DNA from: Sinomicrobium pectinilyticum
Lineage (GTDB): Bacteria > Bacteroidota > Bacteroidia > Flavobacteriales > Flavobacteriaceae
DNA: 64,000 nucleotides
Direction of reading: 5' to 3'
Assembly (NCBI RefSeq): GCF_003725735.1
Contig: NZ_RJTM01000086.1
Coordinates: forward strand, 1-64,000
Shown here one piece after another: positions 7,826-16,734 of this stretch. Positions within the stretch are counted from its first letter, which is position 1; each line of letters begins with the position of its first letter. Position numbers and translations under genes: made by a program. Below the pieces are notes generated by a model, which worked only from the letters and a program-made list of their open reading frames with translations, was not told where the DNA came from and ran no database searches.

Positions 7826-10800
7826 TTATGCATTTACATCAATAGTTTTAGTTTTTTTAATTCCCATTTTTCTACATAGAACATAGAATACGGGAGTAAA
7901 GAGAAGCCCGAAAAAGGTAACTCCCAGCATACCGCTGAATACGGCCGTACCGAGCGACCTTCTCATTTCGGAGCCTGCACCGGATGCCAAAACCAATGGT
8001 ACTACCCCCAGTATAAAGGCAAATGCGGTCATCAGAATGGGACGAAGGCGGAGTCTGGCCGCTTCTCTGGCTGCTTCTTCTAGGGCATAACCGCGGTCTT
8101 CCAGTTGTTTGGCAAACTCTACGATGAGAATGGCATTTTTACTGGCTAACCCCACCAGGACTACCAGTCCTATCTGGGTAAGGATGTTATTGTCCATACC
8201 TGCGATCCCCACACCCAGCATGGCGGAAAGGAGACACATGGGGACGATAAGAATAACGGCAAGCGGCAATACCCAGCTTTCGTACTGTGCGGCAAGCAGG
8301 AGAAAAACGAAAAGTACGGCAAGGGCAAAAGCAATACCTGCGGTATTACCTGACTGTTTCTGCTGATAAGCTATTTCCGTCCATTCGTAATCGATACCTT
8401 CCGGAAGGGTTTCGTCGGCGAGTTTTTCCAGGGCCTCAATGGCTTCCCCCGAACTGTATCCTGACGCGGTGTTACCAGTCAGGGCAAGGGCAGGGTAGAG
8501 GTTGTACCTGGGAACTCTTGCGGGGCCCGAAAAGTTTTCCAGTTCACCGATGGCCCCGAGTGGTATCATCTTGTTCTCTTTGTTCCGCACCCGGATACGG
8601 GTCAGGTCTTCCGGGCCATAACGGTAATCCCCGTCTGCCTGGGCGGTTACGCGGAATGTTTTCCCCAGAAGGTTAAAATCATTCACAAAAGCGGAGCCCA
8701 GATAAACTTCAATGGCACTGGATATTTCCTGGATGGGAATACCCAGTTTCTGCGCCCGTTCTTTGTCAATGTCAAAGAACAATTGGGGGGAACTTGTATT
8801 AAAAAAAGTAAATACATCGGTAAGAGCAGGATCCTGATTGGCTGCTGCCATTAGCGCATACCCGGCCTGGAGCAGTTGTTCGTTGCCCAGTCCGCCCCTG
8901 TCCTGGAGCATGAGTTTAAATCCCCCGGCATTTCCGATTCCGCTTACGGGAGGAGGAGGGATAACGACGATGAATGCATCTTCAAAAACTCCCAGGGCCT
9001 GGTTGAGTTTGGCCTGAATATCTTCATATGCGATTCCCTTGGATTTCCGGGTGTCAAAATCTTCCAGCACGGGGAATATAGCCCCGGCATTGGAAGCATT
9101 GGTAAAGGTTGCGGCATCAAAGCCCGTAAATGCGACAGCATCTTTTATCCCGTCGATTTTCATAATACTGTCAATGGCCTTTTTCACCACATTGTCCGTC
9201 CTTTCCAGGGAGGACCCGGGAGGTAACTGGATCACAGCTATAAAGTAACCCTGGTCCTGGGCCGGTATAAACCCGGAGGGAACGCGGTAAAAGGCAAAGA
9301 CAGTCAGCAGGATAAGTACTGCATATATGGCGAGGGCCCATGCGCGGATGCCAATAAATTTCTGGACTATTTTTCCGTAGCGGTCAGAAACCCAGTCCAT
9401 CATACGGTTGAACTGAGCAAAGAATGCGGATATAATACCCATTTTGACGGTTGCATGCTGCTCTTCTGCAGGTTTATGTTTTTTCATAACCAGGGCCGCT
9501 ATGGCCGGGCTGAGACTCAGGGATACGAATACGGAGATCATTGTGGCCACGGCAACCGTTACCCCGAACTGGCTGTAAAACTGTCCGCTGATACCTTCGA
9601 GGAATATGGTAGGCAGGAAAACCGCTACAAGGACCAGCCCCATGGATACCAACGCACCACCGACTTCGTTCATGGTCTTTTTAGCTGCTTTCCGGACACT
9701 CAGACCTTCTTCCAGGTTACGTTCCATGTTTTCCACGACGACAATAGCGTCGTCTACCACAATACCTATGGCCAGAACCAGTCCGAACAGGGTAAGATAG
9801 TTAAGGGAATACCCGAGGGCCTGCATAACCGCAAATGTACCTATGAGTGAAACAGGAATCGCGAGAATAGGAATAATGGCTGCCCGCCATGTCTGGAGGA
9901 ATAATATAATAACCAGCACAACAAGGAATACGGCTTCGTAGATGGTATGTTCCACTTCATCTACGGATTGCTGTATAAATTCCGTAGGGTTATAGGCAAT
10001 ACGGTATTCGATCCCCTGCGGAAAATCTTTGGCGGCCTCTGTCATGGTTGCCTTTATGGCTTCTGCGGTTTCCAGGGCATTGGTTCCGGGCCTTTGCGAG
10101 ATGGGCAGGGCCACGGCGGGGTACTGACTGAGGTATCCCTTGGTACTGTATGTGGCGGCGCCAAGTTCTACTCTTCCTATATCTTTGATACGGACCAGTT
10201 CACCTTCATCCCCGTTCCTTACGATAATATTCTCGAATTCTTCGATAGAATTGAGCCTGCCCTGGGTCTGAACATTTACCTCAAAGGCATTCTGGTTGGT
10301 CAGGGGTTGCTGGTTTAATGTCCCCCCGGCAATCTGGATGTTCTGTGATCTCAGGGCGGTGAGTATTTCATTGGGCGTCATATCCAGTGTGGCGATACGG
10401 TCAGGGTTGAGCCATATTCGCATGGAATACTGGTCACCACCAAACATCTGCACCGAACCTACTCCGTCAATACGGGAAAGACGGTCTGTAATCTGGAAAT
10501 TGGCAAAATTGGCCAGGTAGGTTTGGTCGTATGTATTGTCCGGTGATATCAGGTGGATAACCATCATGAGGTCCGGAGAGCTCTTTTCTGTGGTTACTCC
10601 GAGCCTTCGCACTTCCTCCGGGAGACGGGGTTCCGCAGTGGCAACCCGGTTCTGTACAAGTACCTGGGCATTGTCCACATCTACTCCCTGCTTAAAGGAG
10701 ACGGTGATCTGCAGGGCACCGTCATTGGAAGCCTGTGACGACATGTATATCATTCCTTCCACCCCGTTGATCTCCTGCTCCAGGGGAGTGGCTACGGTTT

Positions 10801-10981
10801 TGGAAATGGTCTCCGCGCTGGCCCCGGGATACACTGCCCGGACCACAACAGTGGGAGGAGCTACATCCGGATACTGCGATATCGGCAGGGAAAAATAGGC
10901 CAGGGCCCCGACGATCATGAGCAGGATGGAGATCACGATCGAAAGAATCGGCCTTTTGATAAAAGTATGACTGAATTTCAT
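7826..10981 (-). CDS. RND multidrug efflux transporter (HAE1, AcrB/MexB-like)
   Basis: This 1051-residue inner-membrane proton/drug antiporter is full length for the HAE1 family. The first helix (KRPILSIVISILLMIVGALAYF) precedes a large periplasmic loop. The second loop follows a second helix block (about 540-565). The proton-relay aspartate pair lies in GIVVDDAIVVVEN in helix 4, and the C-terminal block repeats the pattern with GLASKNAILIVEFAKQLEDRG. It should form a trimer with the adaptor (11129-12316) and the channel (6385-7824). The spectrum of exported compounds cannot be deduced. Expression is probably controlled by the TetR regulator at 12524-13120. Confidence 0.95.
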   Translation of the reverse strand: MKFSHTFIKRPILSIVISILLMIVGALAYFSLPISQYPDVAPPTVVVRAVYPGASAETISKTVATPLEQEINGVEGMIYMSSQASNDGALQITVSFKQGVDVDNAQVLVQNRVATAEPRLPEEVRRLGVTTEKSSPDLMMVIHLISPDNTYDQTYLANFANFQITDRLSRIDGVGSVQMFGGDQYSMRIWLNPDRIATLDMTPNEILTALRSQNIQIAGGTLNQQPLTNQNAFEVNVQTQGRLNSIEEFENIIVRNGDEGELVRIKDIGRVELGAATYSTKGYLSQYPAVALPISQRPGTNALETAEAIKATMTEAAKDFPQGIEYRIAYNPTEFIQQSVDEVEHTIYEAVFLVVLVIILFLQTWRAAIIPILAIPVSLIGTFAVMQALGYSLNYLTLFGLVLAIGIVVDDAIVVVENMERNLEEGLSVRKAAKKTMNEVGGALVSMGLVLVAVFLPTIFLEGISGQFYSQFGVTVAVATMISVFVSLSLSPAIAALVMKKHKPAEEQHATVKMGIISAFFAQFNRMMDWVSDRYGKIVQKFIGIRAWALAIYAVLILLTVFAFYRVPSGFIPAQDQGYFIAVIQLPPGSSLERTDNVVKKAIDSIMKIDGIKDAVAFTGFDAATFTNASNAGAIFPVLEDFDTRKSKGIAYEDIQAKLNQALGVFEDAFIVVIPPPPVSGIGNAGGFKLMLQDRGGLGNEQLLQAGYALMAAANQDPALTDVFTFFNTSSPQLFFDIDKERAQKLGIPIQEISSAIEVYLGSAFVNDFNLLGKTFRVTAQADGDYRYGPEDLTRIRVRNKENKMIPLGAIGELENFSGPARVPRYNLYPALALTGNTASGYSSGEAIEALEKLADETLPEGIDYEWTEIAYQQKQSGNTAGIAFALAVLFVFLLLAAQYESWVLPLAVILIVPMCLLSAMLGVGIAGMDNNILTQIGLVVLVGLASKNAILIVEFAKQLEDRGYALEEAAREAARLRLRPILMTAFAFILGVVPLVLASGAGSEMRRSLGTAVFSGMLGVTFFGLLFTPVFYVLCRKMGIKKTKTIDVNA

Positions 10982-11074
10982 TGGTTTACTACTTTTTGTT
11001 GTGGAAAGTTTCCCGGTGGAATAGCCTTCCGTTTTTAGTGATAAATAGTTTGAAAACAGGAAAATAAGATCCTT

Positions 11075-11098
11075 CTCCCGGCCATTGTATGCCGGGAG
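11075..11098 (-). other. intercistronic hairpin between efflux adaptor and pump
   Basis: CTCCCGGC (11075-11082) pairs perfectly with GCCGGGAG (11091-11098) around an 8-base loop, within the 147-base gap between adaptor and pump genes. On the minus strand it is followed by AAGGATCTTATTTTCC, not a run of T. It could act as a weak attenuator or an mRNA-stability element that sets different levels of adaptor and pump, or it could be incidental. Confidence 0.4.
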
Positions 11099-11128
11099 TA
11101 AGGAAACAAAATATTATGTCAGGAATTA

Positions 11129-12316
11129 TTAGCGCAGGGCTACGGAAACAGTGTCACGTGTGGTCACCGCGAAAGTTCCTTCCTTGGGGGCTACCTTCAT
11201 TCCCGGCCGTACTTTAAGCAGGTTGCCTGTTATAATGCGGTCTTCTTCCGTAAGTCCGCCTACGACAATCCTGTACTTCTCGCCATATAGCTTACCTATT
11301 CTTACGGGTTTTACCTGGACGGTACTGTCCGCACCGATGGTATAGACGATTTTCTGTGATTGGTTACTGCTTATGGCGGCCTCCGGAATGAGAATGGCAT
11401 CGGTCTTTGTTTCTTCGAGCAATCTCAGACGTCCAAACATCCCCGACTCCAGCTGCATATCCGGATTTTCAAATACGGCCCTGCCCCGGATGGTCCCGGT
11501 ATTCCTCCGGATTTCATTATCGACAAAATCCATATATCCTTCACGCGAATACTCTCCCTCTCCGGATAATTTCACAACCACGGGTTTTTTTATGGATGAA
11601 GTGTTACCATCCGAACCGGGGGAAGTGTGAAATTTCAGGAAATCGTTTTCATTCCCTTCGAAATAAAAATGGATTGGATTAACAGCGAGAATAGTGGTCA
11701 GGAGTGTGGCACTGGAAGCTCCGCCGGTTATGTAATTTCCGGAATTGACAAAATCTTCACTTATTTTTCCGCTTATGGGTGCCTTGATTTCCGTATAACT
11801 GAGGTCGAGACGGGCCTGTGCTAGTCGGGCATTGGCAGCCATAAGGCGTGCTTCGGCAGATTTGGCAATTTGCTTCCGCTGTTCTACTTCTTCGGCAGAT
11901 ACGGCGCGGGAATCCTGTACGGAAGCAATACGGTCATAATCGCTTTGCATACGGCGGAGATCAGCTTCGGCCTGTAGTTTTTCAGCTTCGGCCTGTTTCA
12001 GGGCTACATAATAAGGCCGCTGATCAATGATAAAGAGGGTCTGCCCTTTTTCGACCATATCACCGTCCCTGAAGTTGACGGATTGAATATATCCGTTTAC
12101 CCTGGAGCGTATTTCCACGCGCTCCGAAGCCTCAAAACGGCCTATATATTCACTCCAGTCCGTGATTTTATGAACAGCGGGATGAACGTAAGGCGCAGGA
12201 AGAGCCTGTGGCCCCTGTTCCGCAGCATTACCATCACTACAGGAAACAAAAACCGAAGTAACCAGCAGGAATGCCAACAGGGGAAGTACTGTAGTTTGAT
12301 ATTTGTAATTTTTCAT
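11129..12316 (-). CDS. RND efflux periplasmic adaptor lipoprotein (AcrA/MexA-like)
   Basis: This 395-residue membrane fusion protein links the RND pump to the outer-membrane channel. The signal peptide ends in a lipobox (FVSC, Cys26). The split lipoyl domain is seen in GYIQSVNFRDGDMVEKGQTLFIID (about 75-98) and SYTEIKAPISGKIS (about 172-185). An alpha-helical hairpin of about 60 residues lies between them, and the beta-barrel and membrane-proximal domains follow. It is the first gene of the operon and is followed 147 bases later by the pump. A copy of the probable TetR operator (12491-12506) lies 175 bases upstream. Confidence 0.93.
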   Translation of the reverse strand: MKNYKYQTTVLPLLAFLLVTSVFVSCSDGNAAEQGPQALPAPYVHPAVHKITDWSEYIGRFEASERVEIRSRVNGYIQSVNFRDGDMVEKGQTLFIIDQRPYYVALKQAEAEKLQAEADLRRMQSDYDRIASVQDSRAVSAEEVEQRKQIAKSAEARLMAANARLAQARLDLSYTEIKAPISGKISEDFVNSGNYITGGASSATLLTTILAVNPIHFYFEGNENDFLKFHTSPGSDGNTSSIKKPVVVKLSGEGEYSREGYMDFVDNEIRRNTGTIRGRAVFENPDMQLESGMFGRLRLLEETKTDAILIPEAAISSNQSQKIVYTIGADSTVQVKPVRIGKLYGEKYRIVVGGLTEEDRIITGNLLKVRPGMKVAPKEGTFAVTTRDTVSVALR

Positions 12317-12490
12317 AGCGTTTACTTTTTTTGGGAGGACAAAGCGCGGGCCGTGTGCTCCGATCTGATTTAATTTAAGTTTGAGAATGAATGTGGTTGA
12401 CTGTGGACGACATATTAATGAATATGATATCCTGGTGGAGAAATAGAATGTTTCATAAGTTCAGGGTTTAATGTTGGTATTTTTTGAAAT

Positions 12491-12506
12491 TGACCGGTCG
12501 TCTATA
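12491..12506. promoter_or_regulatory. probable TetR operator, efflux-operon copy
   Basis: The 16-mer TGACCGGTCGTCTATA, containing the palindrome GACCGGTC, occurs here and again at 13151-13166 upstream of the tetR gene. The two copies are identical. Placement between the regulator's stop and the first efflux gene fits repression of the operon. A possible -33 TTG precedes it on the minus strand, but the -7 box here is poor. Confidence 0.65.
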
Positions 12507-12523
12507 TAAAGTTCAAAAAAAGA

Positions 12524-13120
12524 TTACTTTAATATGAGCGTCTTTAAAAAGAACAGGAAGTTATCGAGGGGGCCGGCACTTTGGGTTTCTTTCATCGATA
12601 TCAGCATGCCTTTATAGGCATCTTCGATAAATGCAACAATGTTATCCGGGTCCACAGTATGATCTATTTCCTCGTCCATCTGCGCTTCAATGACCACATC
12701 CACAAGCTGCCGCCTTATTTTTTCTTCGTGGTTAACAATGGTTACACGTATTTTTTCACTGTGCTCGGACATTTCATTGCCTATGTTGGCTCCCATACAG
12801 CCCCACGTACAATTCAACTGGTCTTTCATGATATTCACCCGTTTTTCGTAGTAATTGTACAACCGTTGCGAAGGGGAGACAGACCGATCTTCCAATACTT
12901 CTGCAGTGGCCGCTCGCTTCAAGGCAAAATATCTGTCCAGAGCCTTAACAGTAAAATCTTCTTTAGAGTCAAAATAAAAATAGAATGAACCTTTGGGAAC
13001 ATCAGCTACCTTTACGATGTCATTGACACTGGTGCCGTTATAACCTTTACACCAAAGCAGTTCCAACCCCTTATCCAGGAGGAAATCTGTCTTTTCCTGA
13101 TGTTTGATTGTCTTTGACAC
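12524..13120 (-). CDS. TetR/AcrR-family transcriptional regulator
   Basis: This 198-residue repressor has an N-terminal TetR helix-turn-helix (about residues 10-55; GTSVNDIVKVADVPKGSFYFYFDSKEDF is characteristic). The C-terminal ligand domain carries CTWGCMGANIGNEMS, resembling the AcuR-type TetR_C class. The start is GTG at 13118-13120, as no in-frame ATG gives the HTH. It lies immediately upstream of the efflux operon on the same strand. Identical 16-mers in its own promoter (13151-13166) and before the adaptor gene suggest autoregulation and control of the pump. The inducing ligand is unknown. Confidence 0.9.
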   Translation of the reverse strand: MSKTIKHQEKTDFLLDKGLELLWCKGYNGTSVNDIVKVADVPKGSFYFYFDSKEDFTVKALDRYFALKRAATAEVLEDRSVSPSQRLYNYYEKRVNIMKDQLNCTWGCMGANIGNEMSEHSEKIRVTIVNHEEKIRRQLVDVVIEAQMDEEIDHTVDPDNIVAFIEDAYKGMLISMKETQSAGPLDNFLFFLKTLILK

Positions 13121-13423
13121 CGTTTACTCTTAATTTCAGATGCAAAAATATGACCGGTCGTCTATAAAAACCAAATGTCAAATGTTAAAATTTTGATAAG
13201 AAAAAGCCGGGAATATTTTTTCAGTATCTAAAAATAGTATTAATTTACTGTTTTACAGTGTTTTGCGGTTTTTGGTAGTGATTTTTATATCTTTTTTTTC
13301 AGGACAAAAGTATAAAATTGTCAAAAATCTGCAACACACTGTATTCCGGCTCGTCTATAAAGGTGAAAGCTACGGCGATCCGAGAGTATATCAAAACTAT
13401 AAAACCAGAACAAACCGGCCGGA
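13121..13423. other. divergent intergenic region, tetR / ECF sigma
   Basis: This 303-base AT-rich region separates the tetR gene from the divergent ECF sigma gene. The tetR promoter and operator occupy 13143-13174. On the plus-strand side I see several T-rich stretches but no convincing TAnnTTTG box before the sigma gene, which would fit an ECF-type promoter that I cannot identify. No short gene is evident. Confidence 0.5.
13143..13174 (-). promoter_or_regulatory. tetR promoter with embedded operator
   Basis: On the minus strand a -33 TTG (complement of 13172-13174) and a perfect -7 box TATTTTTG (complement of 13143-13150) are 21 bases apart. The repeated 16-mer TGACCGGTCGTCTATA (13151-13166) fills most of the spacer and touches the -7 box. 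Occupancy would block RNA polymerase, a common layout for an autoregulated repressor. Confidence 0.65.
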
Positions 13424-13963
13424 ATGTTTCAGACAGAACTTATTGAAAAGTGTAGAAATAACGACCGCAGGGCGCAATTAAAACTGTACCGGCAGTATTG
13501 CAGTGCCATGTTTTGTGTGGCCAAGCGTTACCTGGCCAGCAGGGAAGATGCAGAAGATGCCGTGCAGGAATCTTTTATAAAAGTTTTTAAAAATTTACAT
13601 CAATACAGGGAGGAAGTGGCTTTCGGGGCGTGGCTGAAACGCATTGTTATTAACCACTGTCTGGACAGAGTAAAGAAAGAAAAGGAAAAATTGCTGGCTT
13701 TAGAGGAGAAATATCTCAATGCCGTGGTGGAAGAAAACGGAAGCTGGCAGGTAGAAGACAGCGTAACCCCCAAAATGGTTGTACGTGCCATTGAGCAACT
13801 GCCGGAAAGTAGCAGATATGTGGTTATGCTCTTTTTACTCGAAGGGTACGATCATGAGGAGATAGCGCAGATCATGGGAATTACGGAAGTAAATTCCAGA
13901 ACATTGCTCTTCCGGGGTAAACAAAAACTCCGGGAAATACTTAGGGAGTATAAGGTGGTATGA
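13424..13963 (+). CDS. ECF-type RNA polymerase sigma factor
   Basis: This 179-residue sigma-70 family factor has only regions 2 and 4. Region 2 (about 10-80) shows RYLASREDAEDAVQESFIKVFKNLHQY and the promoter-melting AWLKRIVINHCLD. Region 4 (about 122-172) has LPESSRYVVMLFLLEGYDHEEIAQIMGITEVNSRT as the -35-binding HTH. The next gene, 56 bases downstream, encodes a protein with the topology of an anti-sigma factor, and the third a DUF4097-type protein, so the three probably form an envelope-stress style unit. The signal and target promoters are unknown. Confidence 0.92.
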   Translation: MFQTELIEKCRNNDRRAQLKLYRQYCSAMFCVAKRYLASREDAEDAVQESFIKVFKNLHQYREEVAFGAWLKRIVINHCLDRVKKEKEKLLALEEKYLNAVVEENGSWQVEDSVTPKMVVRAIEQLPESSRYVVMLFLLEGYDHEEIAQIMGITEVNSRTLLFRGKQKLREILREYKVV

Positions 13964-14019
13964 TAGTTTTATGGCGGGGGAATAATCTGTATTGAGAATA
14001 AAGTAAAAAGGACGGTCAA

Positions 14020-14625
14020 ATGAAAGACATCAGGGAATTACTGGAAAAGGGATATAAGGAACGGGAGAAGATGCCGGAAGATCATGAAGAACGTTTTCTG
14101 GCCAGGTTAGAGCGTGAATTGCCGGAAAGGAAAGTAAGACGGGTACATTTCGGATTGGGCAAGGTTTGGAAAATCGCCGCTTCTTTTTTAATCGTGGGAG
14201 GCATTACCGCTGTTCTTTTTTTCGGGATAAAACAAAAGGGTGCTGTTGCAGAGGGTACCCCGGTAGTTACGGATAAACAGAATCCGGTAAATGATGCCAA
14301 CAGGTTATCGCTCGGAGACCTTTCTCCCGACCTGAAAAAAGTAGAGGAATATTATGTGACTGCTATTAACTGGGAATTATCCCAGGTGGAAATTGACGAT
14401 GCGAACAAGCAGCTTTTTGATGAATATATGGCCAGGCTTGGCGAACTTAATGAGGAATATCAGACATTAAACCGGGAACTGAACGATATAGGGCCCAACG
14501 AGCAGACGGTTGTTGCTCTGATAGACAATTTGAAAATGCGGCTGCAATTGCTGTACCGCCTGAAAGACAAATTACAGGAATTAAAGAACAAAAACAATGA
14601 AGAAATATCCGATTTACAGGTTTAG
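14020..14625 (+). CDS. probable anti-sigma factor, single-pass membrane protein
   Basis: This 201-residue protein has a charged cytoplasmic N-terminus (1-48, with KDIRELLEKGYKEREKMPEDHEERF resembling anti-sigma peptides of Bacteroidota). One membrane helix follows (about 49-70), then a periplasmic part with a predicted coiled coil towards the C-terminus (about 130-195, rich in Leu, Glu, Lys and Asn). No catalytic motif is seen. Position directly after an ECF sigma gene and before a DUF4097-type gene, with a 29-base overlap into the latter, supports an anti-sigma role. That role is inferred from topology and context, since no ZAS zinc motif is visible. Confidence 0.72.
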   Translation: MKDIRELLEKGYKEREKMPEDHEERFLARLERELPERKVRRVHFGLGKVWKIAASFLIVGGITAVLFFGIKQKGAVAEGTPVVTDKQNPVNDANRLSLGDLSPDLKKVEEYYVTAINWELSQVEIDDANKQLFDEYMARLGELNEEYQTLNRELNDIGPNEQTVVALIDNLKMRLQLLYRLKDKLQELKNKNNEEISDLQV

Positions 14626-15916
14626 CGCATTGCTGCTGGGGTTTTTTGCCCTGCAGGTACAAGCGCAGAAAGAGTCTAAAACTTTCCGGGAAAACTTTCC
14701 GGTAAACAAGGACGTAACGGTTGAAGTAAATACCAGCCATTCCGATGTACAATTTGAGACGTGGGAGAAAAATACGGTTGAGGTCGTCGCGACCATAGAT
14801 GTGGAAGGACTCAACAGGGAAGAAGCAGAGAAATATTTTAAAAGCTGGGACTTTCGGGCTACCGGAGATAAAAACAAAATACAGGTGTCAACAAAACCCG
14901 GTAATGTATTTGTACTGTCTGCTTTCCCCGAGATCCCTGAAATGCCGGAACCCATAGAATTACCCATTCCCCCCGTACCTCCGGTTCCGCCCAAAATGCC
15001 GGATATGTCAGGTCTTACTTTTGATTATGAAGCATACCGGAAAGAAGGCGATGCCTATTTGGAGGAATGGAAAAAGAAAATGAAGAATATTTTCGACGAA
15101 GATTTCAGGGAAAATATGGAGGAATGGAAAAGAGAAATGGAAGAGCGTTCCGAAGAAATGCGATTAAACGCTAAGGAAATGCAATTAAATGCCGAAGAAA
15201 TAAAGGCACATGTCAAGGAGACCCAGAAGAACATGAAAATATTCTATTTTTCAGACGACGGAAGCAAGGGAGAAATGAAGATGCAGAACGGGCAATCCGG
15301 TAAACAACATATAAAGATCCGGAAAAGTATTCTTATCCGGATACCGAAAGAAGCGAAACTGAAAATGAACGTACGTCACGGGGAGGTTAAACTGGCAGAG
15401 AATTCCGAGAACATAAAGGCTACCCTTTCTCATGCGAGCCTGCTTGCCAATAAGGTAAAAGGTGAGGATACGTCTATAGAAACTTCATATGCTCCCGTTC
15501 TGGTCCACAACTGGAACGGGGGAACCCTGAAGGTAAATTATGTAAAGAAAGTAGCCCTGGAAAACGTTACAAGCATGAATCTTATATCCAAGGCGTCCGA
15601 CGTAACGGTAAATAACCTACTGTATACCGGGCATATACAGGGAACGTTAGGAAATTTACAGATCAATAAAATAGGAAAAGATTTCCGGAACCTGGACCTT
15701 ATGCTGGATAATGCTACTGCCGTAATTACATTGCCCCAAGCCGGTTTCCGGATTTCCGTGAACAGTGAAAATTCTGATATAAAAATACCCGCAGGCCTGA
15801 AGGTCTCGACTTCCGGAAATACGGACAATAAGGTAATCAGGGGCAATACCAGGGAAGGTGATTCCGACGGGCAGATCACCGTTCATGCCAAATACAGTAA
15901 TGTCAGGTTTAATTAA
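14597..15916 (+). CDS. exported DUF4097-like adhesin-fold protein with internal coiled coil
   Basis: This 439-residue protein has a signal peptide (to about residue 24). It begins with a DUF4097-like beta-helical segment (25-110), and the same fold resumes at about 230-439 with short repeats such as VRHGEVKLAENSENIKATLSHASL. Between them lie a proline-rich linker (111-137, repeated PxxPP) and a highly charged, likely coiled-coil insert (about 147-212, rich in Glu, Lys and Met). It overlaps the preceding anti-sigma-like gene by 29 bases. It is probably the periplasmic or surface output or sensor of the ECF system, but no function is established from sequence. Confidence 0.75.
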   Translation: MKKYPIYRFSALLLGFFALQVQAQKESKTFRENFPVNKDVTVEVNTSHSDVQFETWEKNTVEVVATIDVEGLNREEAEKYFKSWDFRATGDKNKIQVSTKPGNVFVLSAFPEIPEMPEPIELPIPPVPPVPPKMPDMSGLTFDYEAYRKEGDAYLEEWKKKMKNIFDEDFRENMEEWKREMEERSEEMRLNAKEMQLNAEEIKAHVKETQKNMKIFYFSDDGSKGEMKMQNGQSGKQHIKIRKSILIRIPKEAKLKMNVRHGEVKLAENSENIKATLSHASLLANKVKGEDTSIETSYAPVLVHNWNGGTLKVNYVKKVALENVTSMNLISKASDVTVNNLLYTGHIQGTLGNLQINKIGKDFRNLDLMLDNATAVITLPQAGFRISVNSENSDIKIPAGLKVSTSGNTDNKVIRGNTREGDSDGQITVHAKYSNVRFN

Positions 15917-15926
15917 CGCCCGGACA

Positions 15927-16715
15927 CTATTCCGGGGGAAGCACTTCCAGTAGTTTGGTATACTCATATCCTATAAGGAACATTTTCTCTGCTTTCGAAG
16001 CATCCAGTATAGGATAGTTATACAGTTCCGGCGGTTCTATATAAATATCACATTCTTCTTTTTTCCGGAAAGACGTGGATTCTACACTCAGGTGAAATGT
16101 CCTTGTGGCAATATCTATCAGGTTATTCAGCTTATCCGCTTTATGAGGCGGGGTGATATTTATGGCTATGATAGTATCGCATTTACCCTTCAGGGGGGCG
16201 ATGGGGATGTTGTCAAAAATACCGCCGTCTACATATTTTTTGCCATTTATTTTGACCGGTGAAAACAATATGGGAATAGATGAGGAAGCCTGTACTATTT
16301 TTCCCAGGTCACCTTTGTCAAAATATTCTATAATGCCATCATTAAGGTTGGATGCTGCTGCATAGAAAGGGATGGGAAGGTCTTCTATATTTTTGGCCGG
16401 GATATAGCGGGCAATAGTATGCCGGAGCTTATCAAAATTAAGAAGCCCGTCCCTGGGGAATTGTATACTGGTAAAGTTTCCCAGTCTGTTCTCCTTCATA
16501 ATGTCAAAAACTTCTTCGGGAGAAAAACCACCTGCGATAAAAGCGCCCACAATGGCCCCTGCACTTACTCCGGATATCATGTCCGGTTTAATGCCAATTT
16601 CCTCCAAAGCTTTGAGAACACCGAGATGTGCAAATCCCCGGGCACCACCTCCACCGAGTGCTATGCCGTAACGGTAGGGAGCGGATTTTTTCCTGGAGAA
16701 CAAGGACTTCAGCAT
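15927..16715 (-). CDS. patatin-like phospholipase
   Basis: This 262-residue patatin/RssA-type esterase has an oxyanion loop GGGGARG (21-27), the nucleophile elbow GVSAG (Ser51) and the catalytic-dyad aspartate in VDGGIFDN (about 193-200). Such enzymes hydrolyse acyl ester bonds of lipids. The ATG at 16713-16715 is preferred because it lies 19 bases after the upstream peptidase gene; an earlier ATG at 16799 would overlap that gene and add 28 residues unlike the family. No signal peptide is seen. Its 3' end faces the DUF4097 gene 10 bases away. Confidence 0.88.
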   Translation of the reverse strand: MLKSLFSRKKSAPYRYGIALGGGGARGFAHLGVLKALEEIGIKPDMISGVSAGAIVGAFIAGGFSPEEVFDIMKENRLGNFTSIQFPRDGLLNFDKLRHTIARYIPAKNIEDLPIPFYAAASNLNDGIIEYFDKGDLGKIVQASSSIPILFSPVKINGKKYVDGGIFDNIPIAPLKGKCDTIIAINITPPHKADKLNNLIDIATRTFHLSVESTSFRKKEECDIYIEPPELYNYPILDASKAEKMFLIGYEYTKLLEVLPPE

Positions 16716-16734
16716 AAACGGGTATGATTTGGCA

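Noticed and set aside
15918-15943. CCCGG...CCGGG hairpin at the convergent DUF4097/patatin ends
   Set aside because: Only five base pairs and partly within the patatin coding end; too weak to call a terminator.
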